64,000 nt of DNA, from contig NC_071354.1 of NCBI RefSeq assembly GCF_943734655.1, forward strand, positions 8,960,001 to 9,024,000, given 5' to 3'. This document shows positions 23,132 to 35,707 of this stretch, piece after piece. Position 1 is the first letter of the stretch. Each line of letters opens with the position of its first letter. Origin of the DNA: Sabethes cyaneus. Lineage: Eukaryota > Arthropoda > Insecta > Diptera > Culicidae. A program made the translations under genes and the position numbers. The notes beneath the pieces were generated by a model. It worked only from the letters and a program-made list of their open reading frames with translations. It had not been told where the DNA came from and made no database searches.

Positions 23132-23821
23132 TTAAGGTGAAGGTCGTCAGAAGCCAGCTGCTTTTACTGACTTTAGCTTACTGATTTCAGTAAGTACTTG
23201 TTTCCACTATCGTTTTGTTTATGCTAAGTTTATGCTGAATTGCTAGTAGTAGGCAATAATCTGTTATGAACAATTATGAAACGTAGAATCGCGTATCCAT
23301 TTTTGCTGTTGAACGAGATCCGACAGTAATTCTATCACATAAAAATGCTGTTTACGGTGAATTTTATTATCAGAGAATTTTATAAGTATATTTTTGACAC
23401 TTTACGACCGTTACTTTAATAGCGAAAATTATTGGCCAATTTCATGCTCAACGTAAACATGGCATCACTCCCGTTTCCTTGGTAACGTATCAACAACGAC
23501 GGTCGCGGATTCGGAATTGCACTCGAAACGAAGTAAAGTTTTTCATATCAATTCAAGTGAACAGATTGGACAAAATCATTATAATATGTTACTAAATAAC
23601 TGTTCGGGTGGTAAATTCAAGTTTTTTGAATTGTGCCTCAAGTTAAGTTTCACGAGTGATGTGAAAAATGGAACGGCCAAAAAAAATTAAAGAAAAATCG
23701 TTGGCGAAAAAGTGAAAATATAGTGATGAATTTTAAGTGGGCAGAAATCTCAGGGAAGGGAAGGGTGATAATCGGTGCCATAGTGACTGCCATAAATGGA
23801 CTCTGACGACCTTGTCCTTAA
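23132..23821 (+). mobile_element. TTAA-flanked MITE, copy 1 (682 bp plus target duplications)
   Basis: TTAA at 23132-23135 and at 23818-23821 flank a 682-bp element. Its left end GGTGAAGGTCGTCAGA and the reverse complement of its right end, GGACAAGGTCGTCAGA, match at 14 of 16 positions. A TTAA target is the hallmark of piggyBac-type transposons; no transposase is encoded, so this would be a non-autonomous member. It lacks about 170 bp present in copies 2 and 3 (between ATCTCAG and GGAAGGGAAGGG). sat1 resumes after it, so it inserted into the array. Confidence 0.75.
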
Positions 23822-23990
23822 ATTAAACTAGTATTTGAATCAATTTGTACTTGAGCTCGGACCAGTTTAACTCGGGCTTATTGTGTACGTGAAATTGTAT
23901 CTGCTTGGACCTTTGTTGGTTTGAACTTGGACTTATTTTGGTTTCGAATTTTTCATATTTGAGTTTCGTGTCACTTCAACTTGGAATTCA
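23822..23990 (+). repeat. sat1: right-hand end
   Basis: A few decayed 22-bp monomers (ATTTGAATCAATTTG, GAGCTCGGACCAG, TTTGAACTTGGACTT) continue past the MITE and fade by about 23,990. Confidence 0.7.
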
Positions 23991-26900
23991 AACGATCAAG
24001 AATATTCTAAGCTACATTTTACTCTAATCAGACTACAGAAATGTTGCAAACAGCCAGACAAATCATATCAAATCATATCATAAGATTTCGAACGATTGAT
24101 AGCTGTTTAACTGTTATGAAATTTCTAATTCGGTGCCCGAAAATCAAAAAAGTTTTGTTCAGCGTAAGAAACAAAATAGTTATCAAAATTTGATATTTAT
24201 TGAATAATTTTCGTTCAGCATTCATAACATAATCTATCTTAACGCAAATTTCAACTAGCAAACGACTCCAACAGCCAAGAAGGGAGACGAAAAAAAATTC
24301 TCATTGCTACTCAGGTCCTTCTGAAATTCCACTATCTACAAGGTCTTAAAAATTCTTTAAAAAAACTTCAATTTAAGCACTAAAACGCTAAGCAATTTAG
24401 CAATTCACCCACGGGGTAGCCAAAGTTGATTCCAAAGATTCCGTTAATTGCACTGATTGTTGGCCGGTCGGTCGGTCCTAAACGTTCCCCGTGTTCATTT
24501 GCGGCCCTAAAACAGTCTCCGATGAACCAAGGCAATTACATGCTGGCTATTTACCCGTCGAACTTCCAGTACAAAAATTGAAAAGCAAATCCCAGCACTT
24601 AACTAATTTGTGCACCGAACTGTCGGTGTTTTTAATCAGTAGCAATCGCTGCTCGTACTCGCAGCTCGAATGACTCACAGGAGAGAGCTTTCCGGAAAGT
24701 TTTACGTAAAAAACATTCACCCCAAGCCAACAACCCGACCGACGTCGTCGTCGTTCCGAAACCTGCGCTCCACGCTGTTGCATCGGCAGCGGCACACACC
24801 ATCGGAATCGGAATGTTTTGCCATTTTCAATCCAAACAAGAAAAGTAGCATACTTAAGCAGTAAAATGCTACATCACCCACCACCGCACCGGTTCGAGTC
24901 GTCGAATTTTCTTTTTAAGTACACGAATACGGACGTACTTATTGCACTAATAAACAGTACAATGGAAACCGGAGAATAAACAGTCTGCTCGACTGCTGGT
25001 TTAAAAGAAGCCAGCCGTCTTAGACTTATACCTATGACGATGACGACGACGGTAGTCCTATGCGCGACATGCAGAAGACTGACAGAAGACGACCGACGAC
25101 GACCGCCGTGGAAAGAAAGCAAACCGGAGGGTGCTCGACGAAGCATAAAGCATAACACTTCCGCCTGAGCTGTTATGCCGCTTTGTTTCTCTGTCTCTCG
25201 GTCTATCTCGCTGCCTCGAAGGTTCGTCGCGGACGCGGACGGGCCACCACGGCAGCATGACTTATTCTCAATGCTAATGAAGGTATGTATGTTATGTTCG
25301 AGTCAAATACGCGCGTGGGAAAAAGCTGTCGTTTCTCTAAAACTTCCTCTCCCCTTCGCTGCTGCGCAGCGATGCTTTCCAAGAAGATGGCTGCTATTAT
25401 TAATATTATTGTTATGATTATTATTAGCCCTTCTTCTGCTCTCTGTCTGCAGTTTGGGTTCATCCATATTTGAGCTACAATTTTGAAATAGAGCTATGTG
25501 TGTGGGAGGGTCGTTACCGTTGCTGGTTGCTGCTGCTTTGCGTGACGACTTTCGCTTCGGAGATGGTTTTGATGTTGAACATATTGGGTTTGCTTCTGCA
25601 AGTGCTGTACTCCCCCCCGGAATATGATGGGGTAAATCAGCGATGTCTGTCTGTCTCGTGCGGGATGAATACTAAAATCGCAAATTGCAACGATTGAGCC
25701 AAAGCGATGGGCTGGCTGTCTCAGGTTCTGGTTCGGCCCGATGATATATGATAGGCGAGTCAAATTTTGATCTTTTGTCGGTGTAATCCTGCCCACAATT
25801 CGTCCCAAATTGGTGCACACTCGTTCGGTCCTTCGTTCGTTCATTTTTCTTTCTTTTATACCCATTTTCTTTGTACTCAGCTCAGTACATCGATGCGCTG
25901 GAAAGTGGTTTGCGGATTTTTTCCGAGTGAAAAGATATGTTCCCATCGTTATGTTCGGCTGATTCACTTTGGGAAAATCAAAAGAACTCGAAACTATAGC
26001 AATCAAAGGAGGCGCTTGGTTTCCATTGTTTACTATAACGAAAGATCGATGCTGGCTGACTGACGGCGGTTGTACCTACATTGTTTGCCCTCCACAGCAT
26101 ACACACATGCACACACACACATTTTATATTGGAATCGGAAGCCCCAACCGAGCTGGTTGATGCTACTGATCCACTTTCCCTTCGCGGGTGAAGATAGGGG
26201 CTCTGGGGGAGGGGAGATGTGGGACTCATGTCGAGTTCAATCCAATCTCCAATAGGTTACCGGATGGCAAACGGTTGCAAGATGAAGACAGCAAGAACAA
26301 AGCGAAAGCAGATCACATAAGACGCCGCAGCTGGAATGCTTATTGGGAAAGGTTTTTTTTTCTTCTCTCAGCTTTTCCATTGTGTATGTTTTGTTACGTC
26401 TCATTATGGAAACGGCACACAGTCGATTTCTCGGAAAACTTTTCAAAAGGGATTTGTACCATTCTACTGCTGTCTGTGTCTCTATCTTTTTTTTTATCTG
26501 GTCTTTGATAGCGATACGGCACTTTCTTTTCCGACCCGTTTATATTCATCATCTTGTTGCTTTTCCACCGCAGCTCGTAGAAACATGTGTGCATTCGGAA
26601 AGTGGCTTATTTGTTCGCAGATGTTTCCTTGTTTGAGCGGCAAACAGCATCTTTATCCACTGAACAGATAGACAGAGGTGAAGGAAATCTCTGCCGATAG
26701 CAGAATGGCATGAATTTGGGAAAGTTTAAAACCTTTTTCGAAAGTTTCACAGTAGCCACAGCCAGTTTTGGGTGGTCCGGGGGATGGCGAAACTAACGTG
26801 TGATTGGATTCATTTCGTCGTCGTCGTCGTCGTAGGCGGCCTTGAAAGTCGGCTCGGCGGAAAGCTGTCATCTATTGGCCTTTCCTTTTCGATTCCGGTG

Positions 26901-27580
26901 TGTTGTTTTCCCGACTCGGTCCCCTCCGGTAGACAGCTTCATTCTAGGCAACAAGCTTTGTTATTTGCTTTGTTCTTGTCCAGAACGCTGATGGCGATGA
27001 TGATACCGGGTGGTTTCGTTTCGGTGGGCGATTTAATTAATTTTCAAAGAAGATGCTTGAGATGTTTAACCGTGGCGCAACTTTCAAGGATGTTTGAATG
27101 GAATTGTGGTGGCTGAATGAAACTGTGAAGCGCGGTGATGGGTTACAAATTACTTACTAATGATGGGTGGGCTGGAAAGTATACGGAACGATCTCAGCAG
27201 GCCGCGATTTGAATCTCCAGCAAGGTCTGTAATTAAAGCTTTATATTGTCTGGAAGCTTTTTGATTGTTTTCCATAAATTTGCTTTCATGAATGGAACTT
27301 GTTCGTGGCAGTCGAAGGAATTTCTACGAATGCTTATTTAACCAGTGCTATTGTGTCTGATACTTCATTCCGATTGACGAACAGTAAATAAATCAGTGGG
27401 CCGCATTGATAGTTTTTCTGGGTCATTCGAAAAATTTCAAACCAAATAGATAGGAAAATATTAATGAATCGAGCTTATGAAATCCTTAGCGCAAATTACA
27501 AGCAGGCTTCATTCTCGGTTTTTTGGTGCTTATTTAAGCTTTATTTTTCCTTAACTTCACAAGCCAAAAGCGATAACTTT
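23991..27580. other. Non-satellite island 1, no exon that can be supported
   Basis: Higher-GC, low-repeat DNA with (CGT)n and CA-rich patches, AATAAT runs and pyrimidine tracts, much like insect intronic or gene-proximal sequence. Many overlapping open frames of 60-170 codons occur on both strands (for instance minus 25494-26006), but none shows a domain or a splice-bounded coding pattern. It could hold introns or regulatory DNA of the gene whose first exon is at 10.7 kb, or of another gene. Confidence 0.4.
26815..26833. repeat. (CGT)n microsatellite
   Basis: Six CGT units in island 1, similar to the run at 10,197. Confidence 0.85.
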
Positions 27581-27584
27581 GTAA

Positions 27585-27850
27585 AGAAAGGTCCAAGAGA
27601 TTTGCAATCTTCTGTAAAAACGTGTATTTTGAGTCCTTCAATAATCGCCTAGAACCATATGTACCTGTAAAATGCAATCAACATAAGCTAAGTATGAAAA
27701 ACTAATTTTTAAAGAATTTCCAAAGAAACTGCTTTATAGCTCTGCACTCGATGGGAATAGAAATGTCATTTCTTTAGCAAAGTTGTTTACCTTTATATTT
27801 TCCATAACTTTGCCGAAGAAATCATGTGTCTATCTACTAACACAAAAAAT
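27585..27850 (+). repeat. ~265-bp repeat, tandem copy 1
   Basis: This shares GGTCCAAGAGATTTGC, AAAAACGTGTATTTTGAG, AAAATGCAA, GCTAAGTATGAAAAAC and AACTTTGCCGAAG with 28,072-28,335, in the same order. Each copy contains an imperfect hairpin built on GCAAAGTTG and a CAACTTTGC-like arm. Parts resemble common mosquito interspersed repeats, but the family is not assigned. Confidence 0.8.
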
Positions 27851-28071
27851 GGATGTGTATCGAGCCTTTCGCGAACGCGAAACGCATAAAACGTATGCTT
27901 GCCGTACTCTCATTTGAGTTGTTGGGGACAAGCGGAAACTATACAAGTTTATAGTACTCGGCTTAAGCTTTAAGATGAGGCACTGATTTCACAAATCCGC
28001 CTTCTCCATCCATGAGGGGCTCGTAAAGCTATGGAAATTTAAAGCTTGAATATGCGATAACTCAGCAAGTG
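27851..28071. other. Spacer between tandem copies
   Basis: No gene. It includes a short palindrome around TTTCGCGAACGCGAAACG near 27,880. Confidence 0.5.
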
Positions 28072-28335
28072 AAGGTCCAAGAGATTTGCGGTCTTACGCA
28101 AAAACGTGTATTTTGAGAGCTTCGATAATTGCGTAGAACATTACATTCTTGTAAAATGCAACTAACAAAAGCTAAGTATGAAAAACCAATTTTTAAAGAA
28201 GTTTTAAAGAATATGCCTTATAGTTCAGCACTCGATAAATATAGAAATTTTATTTCTTCAGCAAAGTTGCTTGTTTTTACAATATTTACAACTTTGCCGA
28301 AGCAACTAAGTCTATATTTCCCAACACACAAAAGT
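28072..28335 (+). repeat. ~265-bp repeat, tandem copy 2
   Basis: This is the second copy, offset about 488 bp from the first. It has the fuller hairpin arms GCAAAGTTG and CAACTTTGC. The stretch after it near 28,410-28,432 repeats the AATATTTGTAATGGCC word also present near 1,255. Confidence 0.8.
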
Positions 28336-28959
28336 TATTTAATTCGATTAAAAAATTCTCTTTGTATTTTTTTCGCCCCCCCCCCCCTTCAGTGGCCCAA
28401 CACCACAGGGACAAAAACTTTTTAAAATATTTGTAATGGCCTAATTTCAAAAAAAAAAATCTCTAAAAAGTTGCAGAACATACTAAAATAAGCAACTTTG
28501 CTGAATATAGTAATTATCTATCTCTTACCGGTTGCGAAATATAATGAAGTGTTAAAAAAGAGCGCTTAAAAATCAATTATGCTCAATTGCTTTGCACACG
28601 ATTTTTTTTATTGCTTTCGAGTGTTCTACAAAGTTATTCAGAATGCCAAAAAATACATTTTCTTTGAAGACTTCCATTTTGATATAACTGGATATGAATG
28701 GATTGATGAACTTACTCTGTCTGAACTTGTCTGTAGCAAATAAATCAATTTTCGGTCCAGATTCTGCTATAGCGATAGCAACAAGTTAATCCGATCTCGG
28801 GCTCGGCTTTCAGCTGAATATGAACGTTATTGGAAAAATCCTGAAACATTCATTCATTCAACATTCATTGTACTGCCTACATTGTACTTCTCTTGAAGCA
28901 CTCCAACTTAAACTGTAGCTTTGTTAGATTATTGAATGATCACTCAACTATGTCCCAAA
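28336..28959. other. AT-rich spacer with a poly-C run
   Basis: A run of about 11 C at 28,377-28,387 and A-rich DNA follow the tandem copies. No gene is seen. Confidence 0.5.
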
Positions 28960-31900
28960 TTTGAGTCCTGGTAGCGCAAGTTAAAAGCCAGATGGCCTTA
29001 AATCAATTCCAAGTTGCCCATTTTCAACTCCAGATAGGCCAAATTCACTTCCAGGTGTTCCAAATTCAAACCCGTGCGGTCTCAGTTCAATTCCAGGTGG
29101 ACCAAATTCTGTTCCAGGTGGTCCAAATTTTATTTCCACTGGTGCCAGATCAAGTCTAGATGGCCTAAGATCAAATCCACCAGCTCAAAGGACTCATGTT
29201 CGATTTCAGTCAATTGATCAAGGTGGCTCAAATTCAACTACGCTGGCCCAATTTCACTTCCGCGTAGCCCAAGGTAGAATGCCAGGCGCTCAAGCTCAAA
29301 CCCAGGAGGTCCAAGCTAAAATCGAGAGGGTCAAAGTTAAAATTAAAGGGCACCGAGCTATAATCCAGGGGGCCTAAATTAAAATTCAGGATGCCCAAAA
29401 TCAATTCCAGGTGGCTCAAATTCAGCTGCAGTTAGCCCACAATCACTTTCAAGTGATCCAAATTAAATCCCAGGTGGCTTCAGTTTAATTCCGGGTGGAC
29501 CAAATTCAGCTCCAGGTGGTTTAAATTTAAAACCCGGTGGTTCTAGTGCAAATCTAGGTCACCCAAAATCAAATCCAGATGGCTAAGATGAAGTCCAAGT
29601 GAGCCATGTTCGATTGCGTTCAATTCCAGGTAGCCTAAATTCAGTTCCAGATAACTCAAATTCGATTCCAGATGGTCCAATTTCAGTCTCACGTAACGCA
29701 AGATGAAATGGTTGGTGCCTAAGTTTAAATTCAGGAGATCCAAAATCAAATCGAGGGTGTCTACGTTGAAATCCAGGGGCTCAAGTTAAAATCTAGATGG
29801 CCCAAATCAATTTTAAGTGGCCCAAATTCAACTCCATTTAGCCAACATTCACTTCCAGGTGTTCCAAATTTAATCCCAAGTGACCTCAGTTCTTTTCTAA
29901 GTAGCCCAGATCAAATCCAGATGGCATACGGTCGATTCTATTCAATTCGAAGTGGCTTAAGCTCAATTACAGTTGACCCAAATTCGTTCCTAGATGGTCC
30001 AATTCCACTCCCACGTAGGCCATAATGAAACGATAGGTGCCCAAATTCAAATTGACAGTGTCAGAGTTGAAATCCAGTAGCCCAAATTAAAATTCAGGTG
30101 ATCCAAATTCAATCCCAGGTGTTATCAGTTCGATTCCGGTGGGCCAAATCCAGTTTCAGGTTGTCCAAATTTAATTCCATGTGGTTCAAGTGCAAATCTC
30201 GGAGGTCACAGATCAAATCCAGATGGCCTAAGATCAAGCCCAAGTGACCCATGTTAGATTCCATTCCATTCCAGGTGGTCCAAATTCAATTACAGGTGGC
30301 CCAAATTCGATTCCAGATGACCCAATTTTACACCCACGTAGCCCCAGATGAAATGCTAGGTGCCCAAGTTCAAATCCAGGAAGTCCAAGTTAAAATCGAG
30401 GGAATCAAAGTTAAAATCAAGGGGCCCAAATTACAATTCAGGTGGCCCCAATTAAAATCCAGGTGGCTTAAATTGCATTCCAGCTAAGTCAAATTAAATT
30501 TTTGATGGCTCAAATTCATTTTCAGTTAGCCCAAAAAAATTTCCAAATGTACAAAATTCAACTCCAAGTGGTCCGAATTTAATTCAAGGTGGTACAAGTG
30601 CAAATCTAAATGGCCCAGATCAAATCCAAGTGACCCATGTCTGACTCCAATTCCTGGTGGCCCAATTTCAATTACTGGTACCCGAAATACGATTCCAGGT
30701 GGCCCGATTCCACTCCCACGTAGCCCAAGATGAAATGCTAAGTGCCCAAGGTCAAATCCCGGAAGTTCACGTTAAAATCTACGGGGTCAAAATTAAAATC
30801 CAGGTGGCCCATATTCAACTCCAATCAGCCCATATTCACTTTAAGGTGATTCAAATTCAATCACAGGTGGCCTCAGTTTAATTTCAAGTGGACCAAGTTC
30901 AGTTTGTGGTGGCCAAAATTTAATTCCAGGTGAGCTACATTCCATTCCGGATGAACCAATTTTATTCCCACGTAGCCCAAGATAAAAAGTTAAGAGCCCA
31001 AGTTCAAATCACTGGGGCAAAGTTAAAATCGAGGGGGCCAAGTAAAAATCCGGGGGACCCAAATTCAACTCCAGCTAGCCTCAATTTACTTTCAGATGAT
31101 CCAAATTCAATCACAGGTAGCCTTAGTTTTTTATAAGATGTCCCAGATCAAATCCAGATGGCTCAAGATCAAATTCAAGTAGCCCGTGTTCAACTCCATT
31201 CAATTCCAGCAGGCCCAAATTCGATTCCAGATGACCCAATTTTACACCCACGTAGCCCCAGATGAAATGCTAGGTGCCCAAGTGCAAATCTAAGAAGTCC
31301 AAGTTAAAATCGAGGGAACCAAAGCTAAAATCAAGGGGCCCAAATTTCAATCCAGGAGGCCCAAGTTAAAATCCAGGTGGCTTAAATTGCATTCCAGCTA
31401 CCCCAAATTCAATTCTTGATAGTTCAAATTCATTTTCAGTCAGCTCAAAAAATTTTCCCAATGGACAAAATTTAACTCCAAGTGGTCCAAATTTAATTTA
31501 AGGTGGTACAAGCGTAAATCTAAGTGGCCCAAATCAAATCCAACCGACCCATGTCTGACTCCAATTCCTGGTGGCTTAGGATTTTACTACGTTGCGGATA
31601 TTAGACAGAAAACCCATGGAAAAACTGTCAAATTGCCGCAACGTAGTAAAATCCGTACGCATTGTGTCTGGGCCTAAAGTTAAAATCACTGGGGCAAAGT
31701 TACAATCGAGGGGACCCAAGTAAAAATCCAGGGGACCCATATTCAACTCCAGCTGGTCCCAATTTAATTCCAGCTGATCCAAATTCAATCTCAGGAAGCC
31801 TTAGTTGAATTCCAGATGGCTTCAGCTCAATTCCAGGTGGACCAACTTAAGTTCCAATTGGTTCAAATTAAATTCCAGGTGGCCCCAGATCAAATCCAGA

Positions 31901-32540
31901 TGACCTAAGATCAAATCCAAGAGACCCCTGATGGATTCCATTAAATTTCAGGTGACTCAAATTCAATTACAGGTGGCCCAAATTCGATTTTAAGTGGCCC
32001 AATTTCACTCCCCCGTAGCCTAAGACGCTGGGCGCCCAAGTTCAAATCCATAAGGTCCAAGTTCAAGTCCAGAAGGTTCAAGTTCAAATCGAGGGGGTCA
32101 AATGTGTCAAATTAAATTCCCGGTGGCTCAAATTCTATTCCAGCTAACCCAAATTCAATTGCTGATGACCCAAGCTCATTTCCAGATAGCCTAAATTAAT
32201 ATCTAGACGGCCAAAGTTCAATTCAAAGTAAACCCAAGTTGAATTAAGGATGGACCAAGTTCAATTTAAGGTCTCCCAAAATCAATTCCTGTGGCCCAAG
32301 TTCAAATGCAGGTGGCCCAAGTTTAAAACTAGGTGACCCCGCCTCGAATCCACATGGCCTAGGTTTACTTCCAGGTGGCCCAAGTTCAACTTCAGGTGGC
32401 CCAAGTTCTAATCCAGGTTACCCAAGTCCTAATTAAGGTGCGCAAGTTCCAATCCGGGTGGACCAATTTTTGCTTCAAATGGGCCAACCTAAAATCCAGT
32501 TGACCCAAGTTTTATTATCCAGCCGACCAATCATTTTGAG
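28960..32540 (-). repeat. sat2: diverged 21-bp minisatellite with higher-order structure, left part
   Basis: The unit is 21 bp, beginning CCCAAATTCAATTCCAGG and closing TGG. Consecutive monomers phase at 21 bp, for example around 30,276-30,330. A distinctive multi-monomer marker (CCCACGTAGCCCAAGATGAA, then ATGCTAGGTGCCCAAG) recurs at about 29,692, 30,012, 30,334, 30,716, 30,968 and 31,250, giving a higher-order unit of about 250-380 bp. Strand is given as minus because its reverse complement aligns with sat1. Confidence 0.92.
31579..31654. mobile_element. 76-bp hairpin MITE with a perfect 19-bp stem
   Basis: GGATTTTACTACGTTGCGG at 31579-31597 is the exact reverse complement of 31636-31654. 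It is followed by GTACGCATTGTGTCTGGGCC. A second copy with a degraded left arm lies at 51,080-51,175 and is followed by the same CATTGTGTCTGGGCCT tail, so the repeated unit extends beyond the hairpin. Confidence 0.8.
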
Positions 32541-32700
32541 AGCACGGACAATGATCGGTTAATAGTTCTATTCTTATACTTAATTCTTAATTAGACTACA
32601 CAATGATGGGCTTTTTGACATGCCTTTCATAGTATCGTAGCTTGCATATATTCCAGCCTAGAACACTGCAAGCCAGAGTCCCATTGGTTCATTTGATTTC
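32541..32700 (-). pseudogene. Scrap of a retrotransposon RNase H region
   Basis: The stretch GCTTGCATATATTCCAGCCT matches 36,782-36,801 with one difference and, on the minus strand, reads MGLWLAVF, stop, AGIYAS, a broken form of the MGRWPTVFQAEIYA block of RNase H. The rest is decayed. Confidence 0.55.
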
Positions 32701-33240
32701 TTATTTTCAGTCCCGTTTTTCCTCCGGTTTTTCACTCATTTTTTTGTAATTTTCTTACCCGTTTGCCGTCTTTACTCATCCCTTTTACCGCTTCCAGGTT
32801 TCGTCTGTTTCTAACTCTTTTTGTCTCTTTTCCTCCTCGTTTTTCGTCTTCGTCGGTTTTGTTCCTCCTGTTTTATTTCTTCTTTCATGTCGCGTTTGTC
32901 CTATTTTTGGAACCCTTTTTCCCTTTGTTTTCAGTGTTTCCTTTTTCTACTCAATTTTTGTCCTTCCTGTTTTTCTTTTCTTCTTTTTCTGTCCAATTTT
33001 TCCATCTCATTCCAATTTTGTCCCATCTTTCAGCTTTTATATCCCGTTCGTCCAGTTTCTTGCGGTTTCCTCTATCGGTTTTCTTTTTTCTCTCTGTCTT
33101 TTTTTCCAGTTTGCTTGTCTTTCCAGGCTGTCTATCACTCCAATCGGTCTGTTTTTCCAGTCGTTCTTTCCAGTATGTCTAGCTGTTTGTCTTTCCAGTC
33201 TGTCTACCATTTCAGTCTGTCTGTCTTTTCAGTTCGTCTG
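32701..33240. repeat. Pyrimidine-rich degenerate repeat
   Basis: Over 500 bp of strongly T/C-biased plus strand, with repeated TTTTTC and CTTTTTC words on the left grading into TCTTTCCAGTCTGTCT units on the right. Phe/Ser-rich open frames here reflect composition. It interrupts sat2. Confidence 0.75.
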
Positions 33241-33381
33241 TATCTCACATTCACTTCCAGGTGATCCAAATTTAATCCCATGTGACCTCAGTTCTTTTCT
33301 AAGTAGCCCCAGATGGCTTACGGTCGATTCCATTCAATTCGAAGTGGCTTAAACTCAATTACAGGTGACCCAAATTCGATC

Positions 33382-33731
33382 CCAGATGGCCCAATTCCAC
33401 TCCCACGTAGCTCAAAATGAAACTATAGGTGCCCAAATTCAAAACGAGGCTGTCAGAGTTAAAATCCAGTAGCCCAAATTGAAATCCAGGTGATCCAAAT
33501 TCAATCCCAGGTGGCCTCAGTTCGATTCCGGTGGGCCAAACCCAGTTTCAGGTTTGCCAGATGGCCCAATTCCACTCCCACGTAGCTCAAAATGAAACTA
33601 TAGGTGCCCAAATTCAAAACGAGGCTGTCAGAGTTAAAATCCAGTAGCCCAAATTGAAATCCAGGTGATCCAAATTCAATCCCAGGTGGCCTCAGTTCGA
33701 TTCCGGTGGGCCAAACCCAGTTTCAGGTGGT
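33382..33731. repeat. Perfect 175-bp tandem duplication inside sat2
   Basis: The segment 33,382-33,556 appears identical by eye to 33,557-33,731 over 175 bp, diverging only at the junction (CAGGTTTG against CAGGTGG). Neighbouring sat2 monomers differ at many positions, so this duplication is recent. Confidence 0.9.
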
Positions 33732-35104
33732 CCAAATTTAATTCCATGTGGTTCAAGTGCAAATCTCGGTGGTCACAGATCAAATCCAGATGGCCTAAGA
33801 TCAAGCTCCAGTGACCCATGTTAGATTCCATTCAATTCCAGGTGGTCCAAATTTGATTCCAGATGGCCCAATTTTTACTCCCACGTAGCCCAAGATAAGA
33901 AGTTAGGAATACAAGCTCAAATCTAAGTTCAAATAGAGGCCCAAGTTAAAATCCAGGTGGCTCAATATCATTTCCAGCTGACCTCCAGTTAGGCTACACT
34001 AACTTCCAGGAGATCCAAATTCAATCCCAGGTGGTCTCAGTTTGATTCCAGGTGGACCAGATCCAGTTCCAGGTGGTCCAAACTTAATTCCAGGTGGTTT
34101 AAGTGCAAATCTAGGTGGTCCCAGATCATCCATGGCCTAAGATCAAATTTAAGTGATCGATGTTCGATTTCAATCAAATCCAGGTGGCCAAAAATTCAAT
34201 TCAAGATGGTCTAATTTCACTCCTGCGTAGCCAAAGATAAAATGCTAAGTGCTCAAGTTCAAATCGAGAGGGTCAAAGTCAAAATGAAAGGGCCATGTTA
34301 AAAACCAAGGGGGCCCAAGTAAAAATCCAGGTGGTTCAAATTCAATCCAGGTGCTTTAAATTAAATCCAGGTGGCCCAAACTCGACTCCAGTTAGCCCAC
34401 ATTAACTTTTTGGTGATCCAAATTCACCCTCAGGTGTCCTCAGTTCACTTCCAGGTGGACCAAGTTCAGTTCCAGATGGTCCAAATTTAATTCCTGGTTG
34501 GTCTAAGTGAAACTATAGGTGGCACTAGGTCAAATCCAGATAGACTGTGATCAAATCCAAGTGACCCACGTTCGTTTGAATTCAATTCCAGGTGGCTCAA
34601 ATTCAATTACGCATGGCTCAAATTCAATTCCAGATAGCCCAAATTCACCCCCACGTATCCAAAGAGTGAACGCTACGCACCCCAGTTCACATCCCGCAAC
34701 CAAATTCACATCGAGAGTCCCAATTTAAATTCCAGGTGGCCCTAAATCAATTCCTGGTAGCCCAAATTTAACTCCAGTTAGCCCGCGTTTACTTCCGGAT
34801 GATCCAAATTCAATCTCAAGTTGAATTGCTGGTGGACCAATTTTAGCTCCAGGTGGTCCCAATATAATTCTAGGTAGTCCAATTGCGAATCTACATGCAG
34901 ATGACCTAAGATCAAATCTAAGTGACCCATTCTCGATTCCATTCAATTCCAGGTAACCCAAATTCGATTACAGATGGCCCAATTTCACTCCCGCGTATTC
35001 CCAGCTCAAATCCAGGAGGTCTAAGCTCAAATCGAGGGGGTCAAAGTTATAAAGACCAAGTTGAAATCCAGCGGGCCTAAGTGAAAATGCAAGTTGCTCA
35101 AATT

Positions 35105-35320
35105 CTATTCCCACTGGCTTACATCAGCTACGCAGCCAGAGGTGGCGGCCTCGGGGACTCTAATTGTTTTATATGTACATTTTTTCGTTTAGAATTACAA
35201 TACATTAATTGTATTGTAATTTATCGTAGTTATAAGCGACAAAATATGCATAAAAAGCGATTGGAGGCGTTATAGTGTTTCCGGGTTCCCACGTCTAGCA
35301 TGTGTGGCTGGCGTAAATTC
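35105..35320. mobile_element. Non-satellite insertion in sat2 containing a palindrome
   Basis: About 200 bp of unrelated DNA interrupts the monomers. At 35,193-35,221, AATTACAATACA and TGTATTGTAATT form 12-bp arms around 5 nt. The ends and family were not determined. Confidence 0.55.
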
Positions 35321-35707
35321 AATTCCAGTTAGCCCACATTCACTTCCAATCGGTTCAAATTCAACCCCAGGTGACCTCAGTTCAATTTCCGGTGGACCAA
35401 GTTCAATTCCAGGTGGTCCAAATGCAAATCGATGTGGTCCCAGATAAAATCCAAGTGACCCATATTCACTTCCATTCAATTCCAGGTGGCCCAATTTCAC
35501 ACCCACATAACCCACATGGAGTAAATTCTAGGCACCCAAGTTCTCATCGAATAGGTCCAAGTACAAATCAATGGGCCCAACTTAAAATCAAGGTGGCCCA
35601 AAATCAATTCCAAGTGGTCCAAATTCAACTCCAGTTAGCCTACATTCACTTGCAGGTTATCCAAATTCGATTCCAGATGGCCCAGTTTCACTCCCACGTA
35701 ACCCAAC

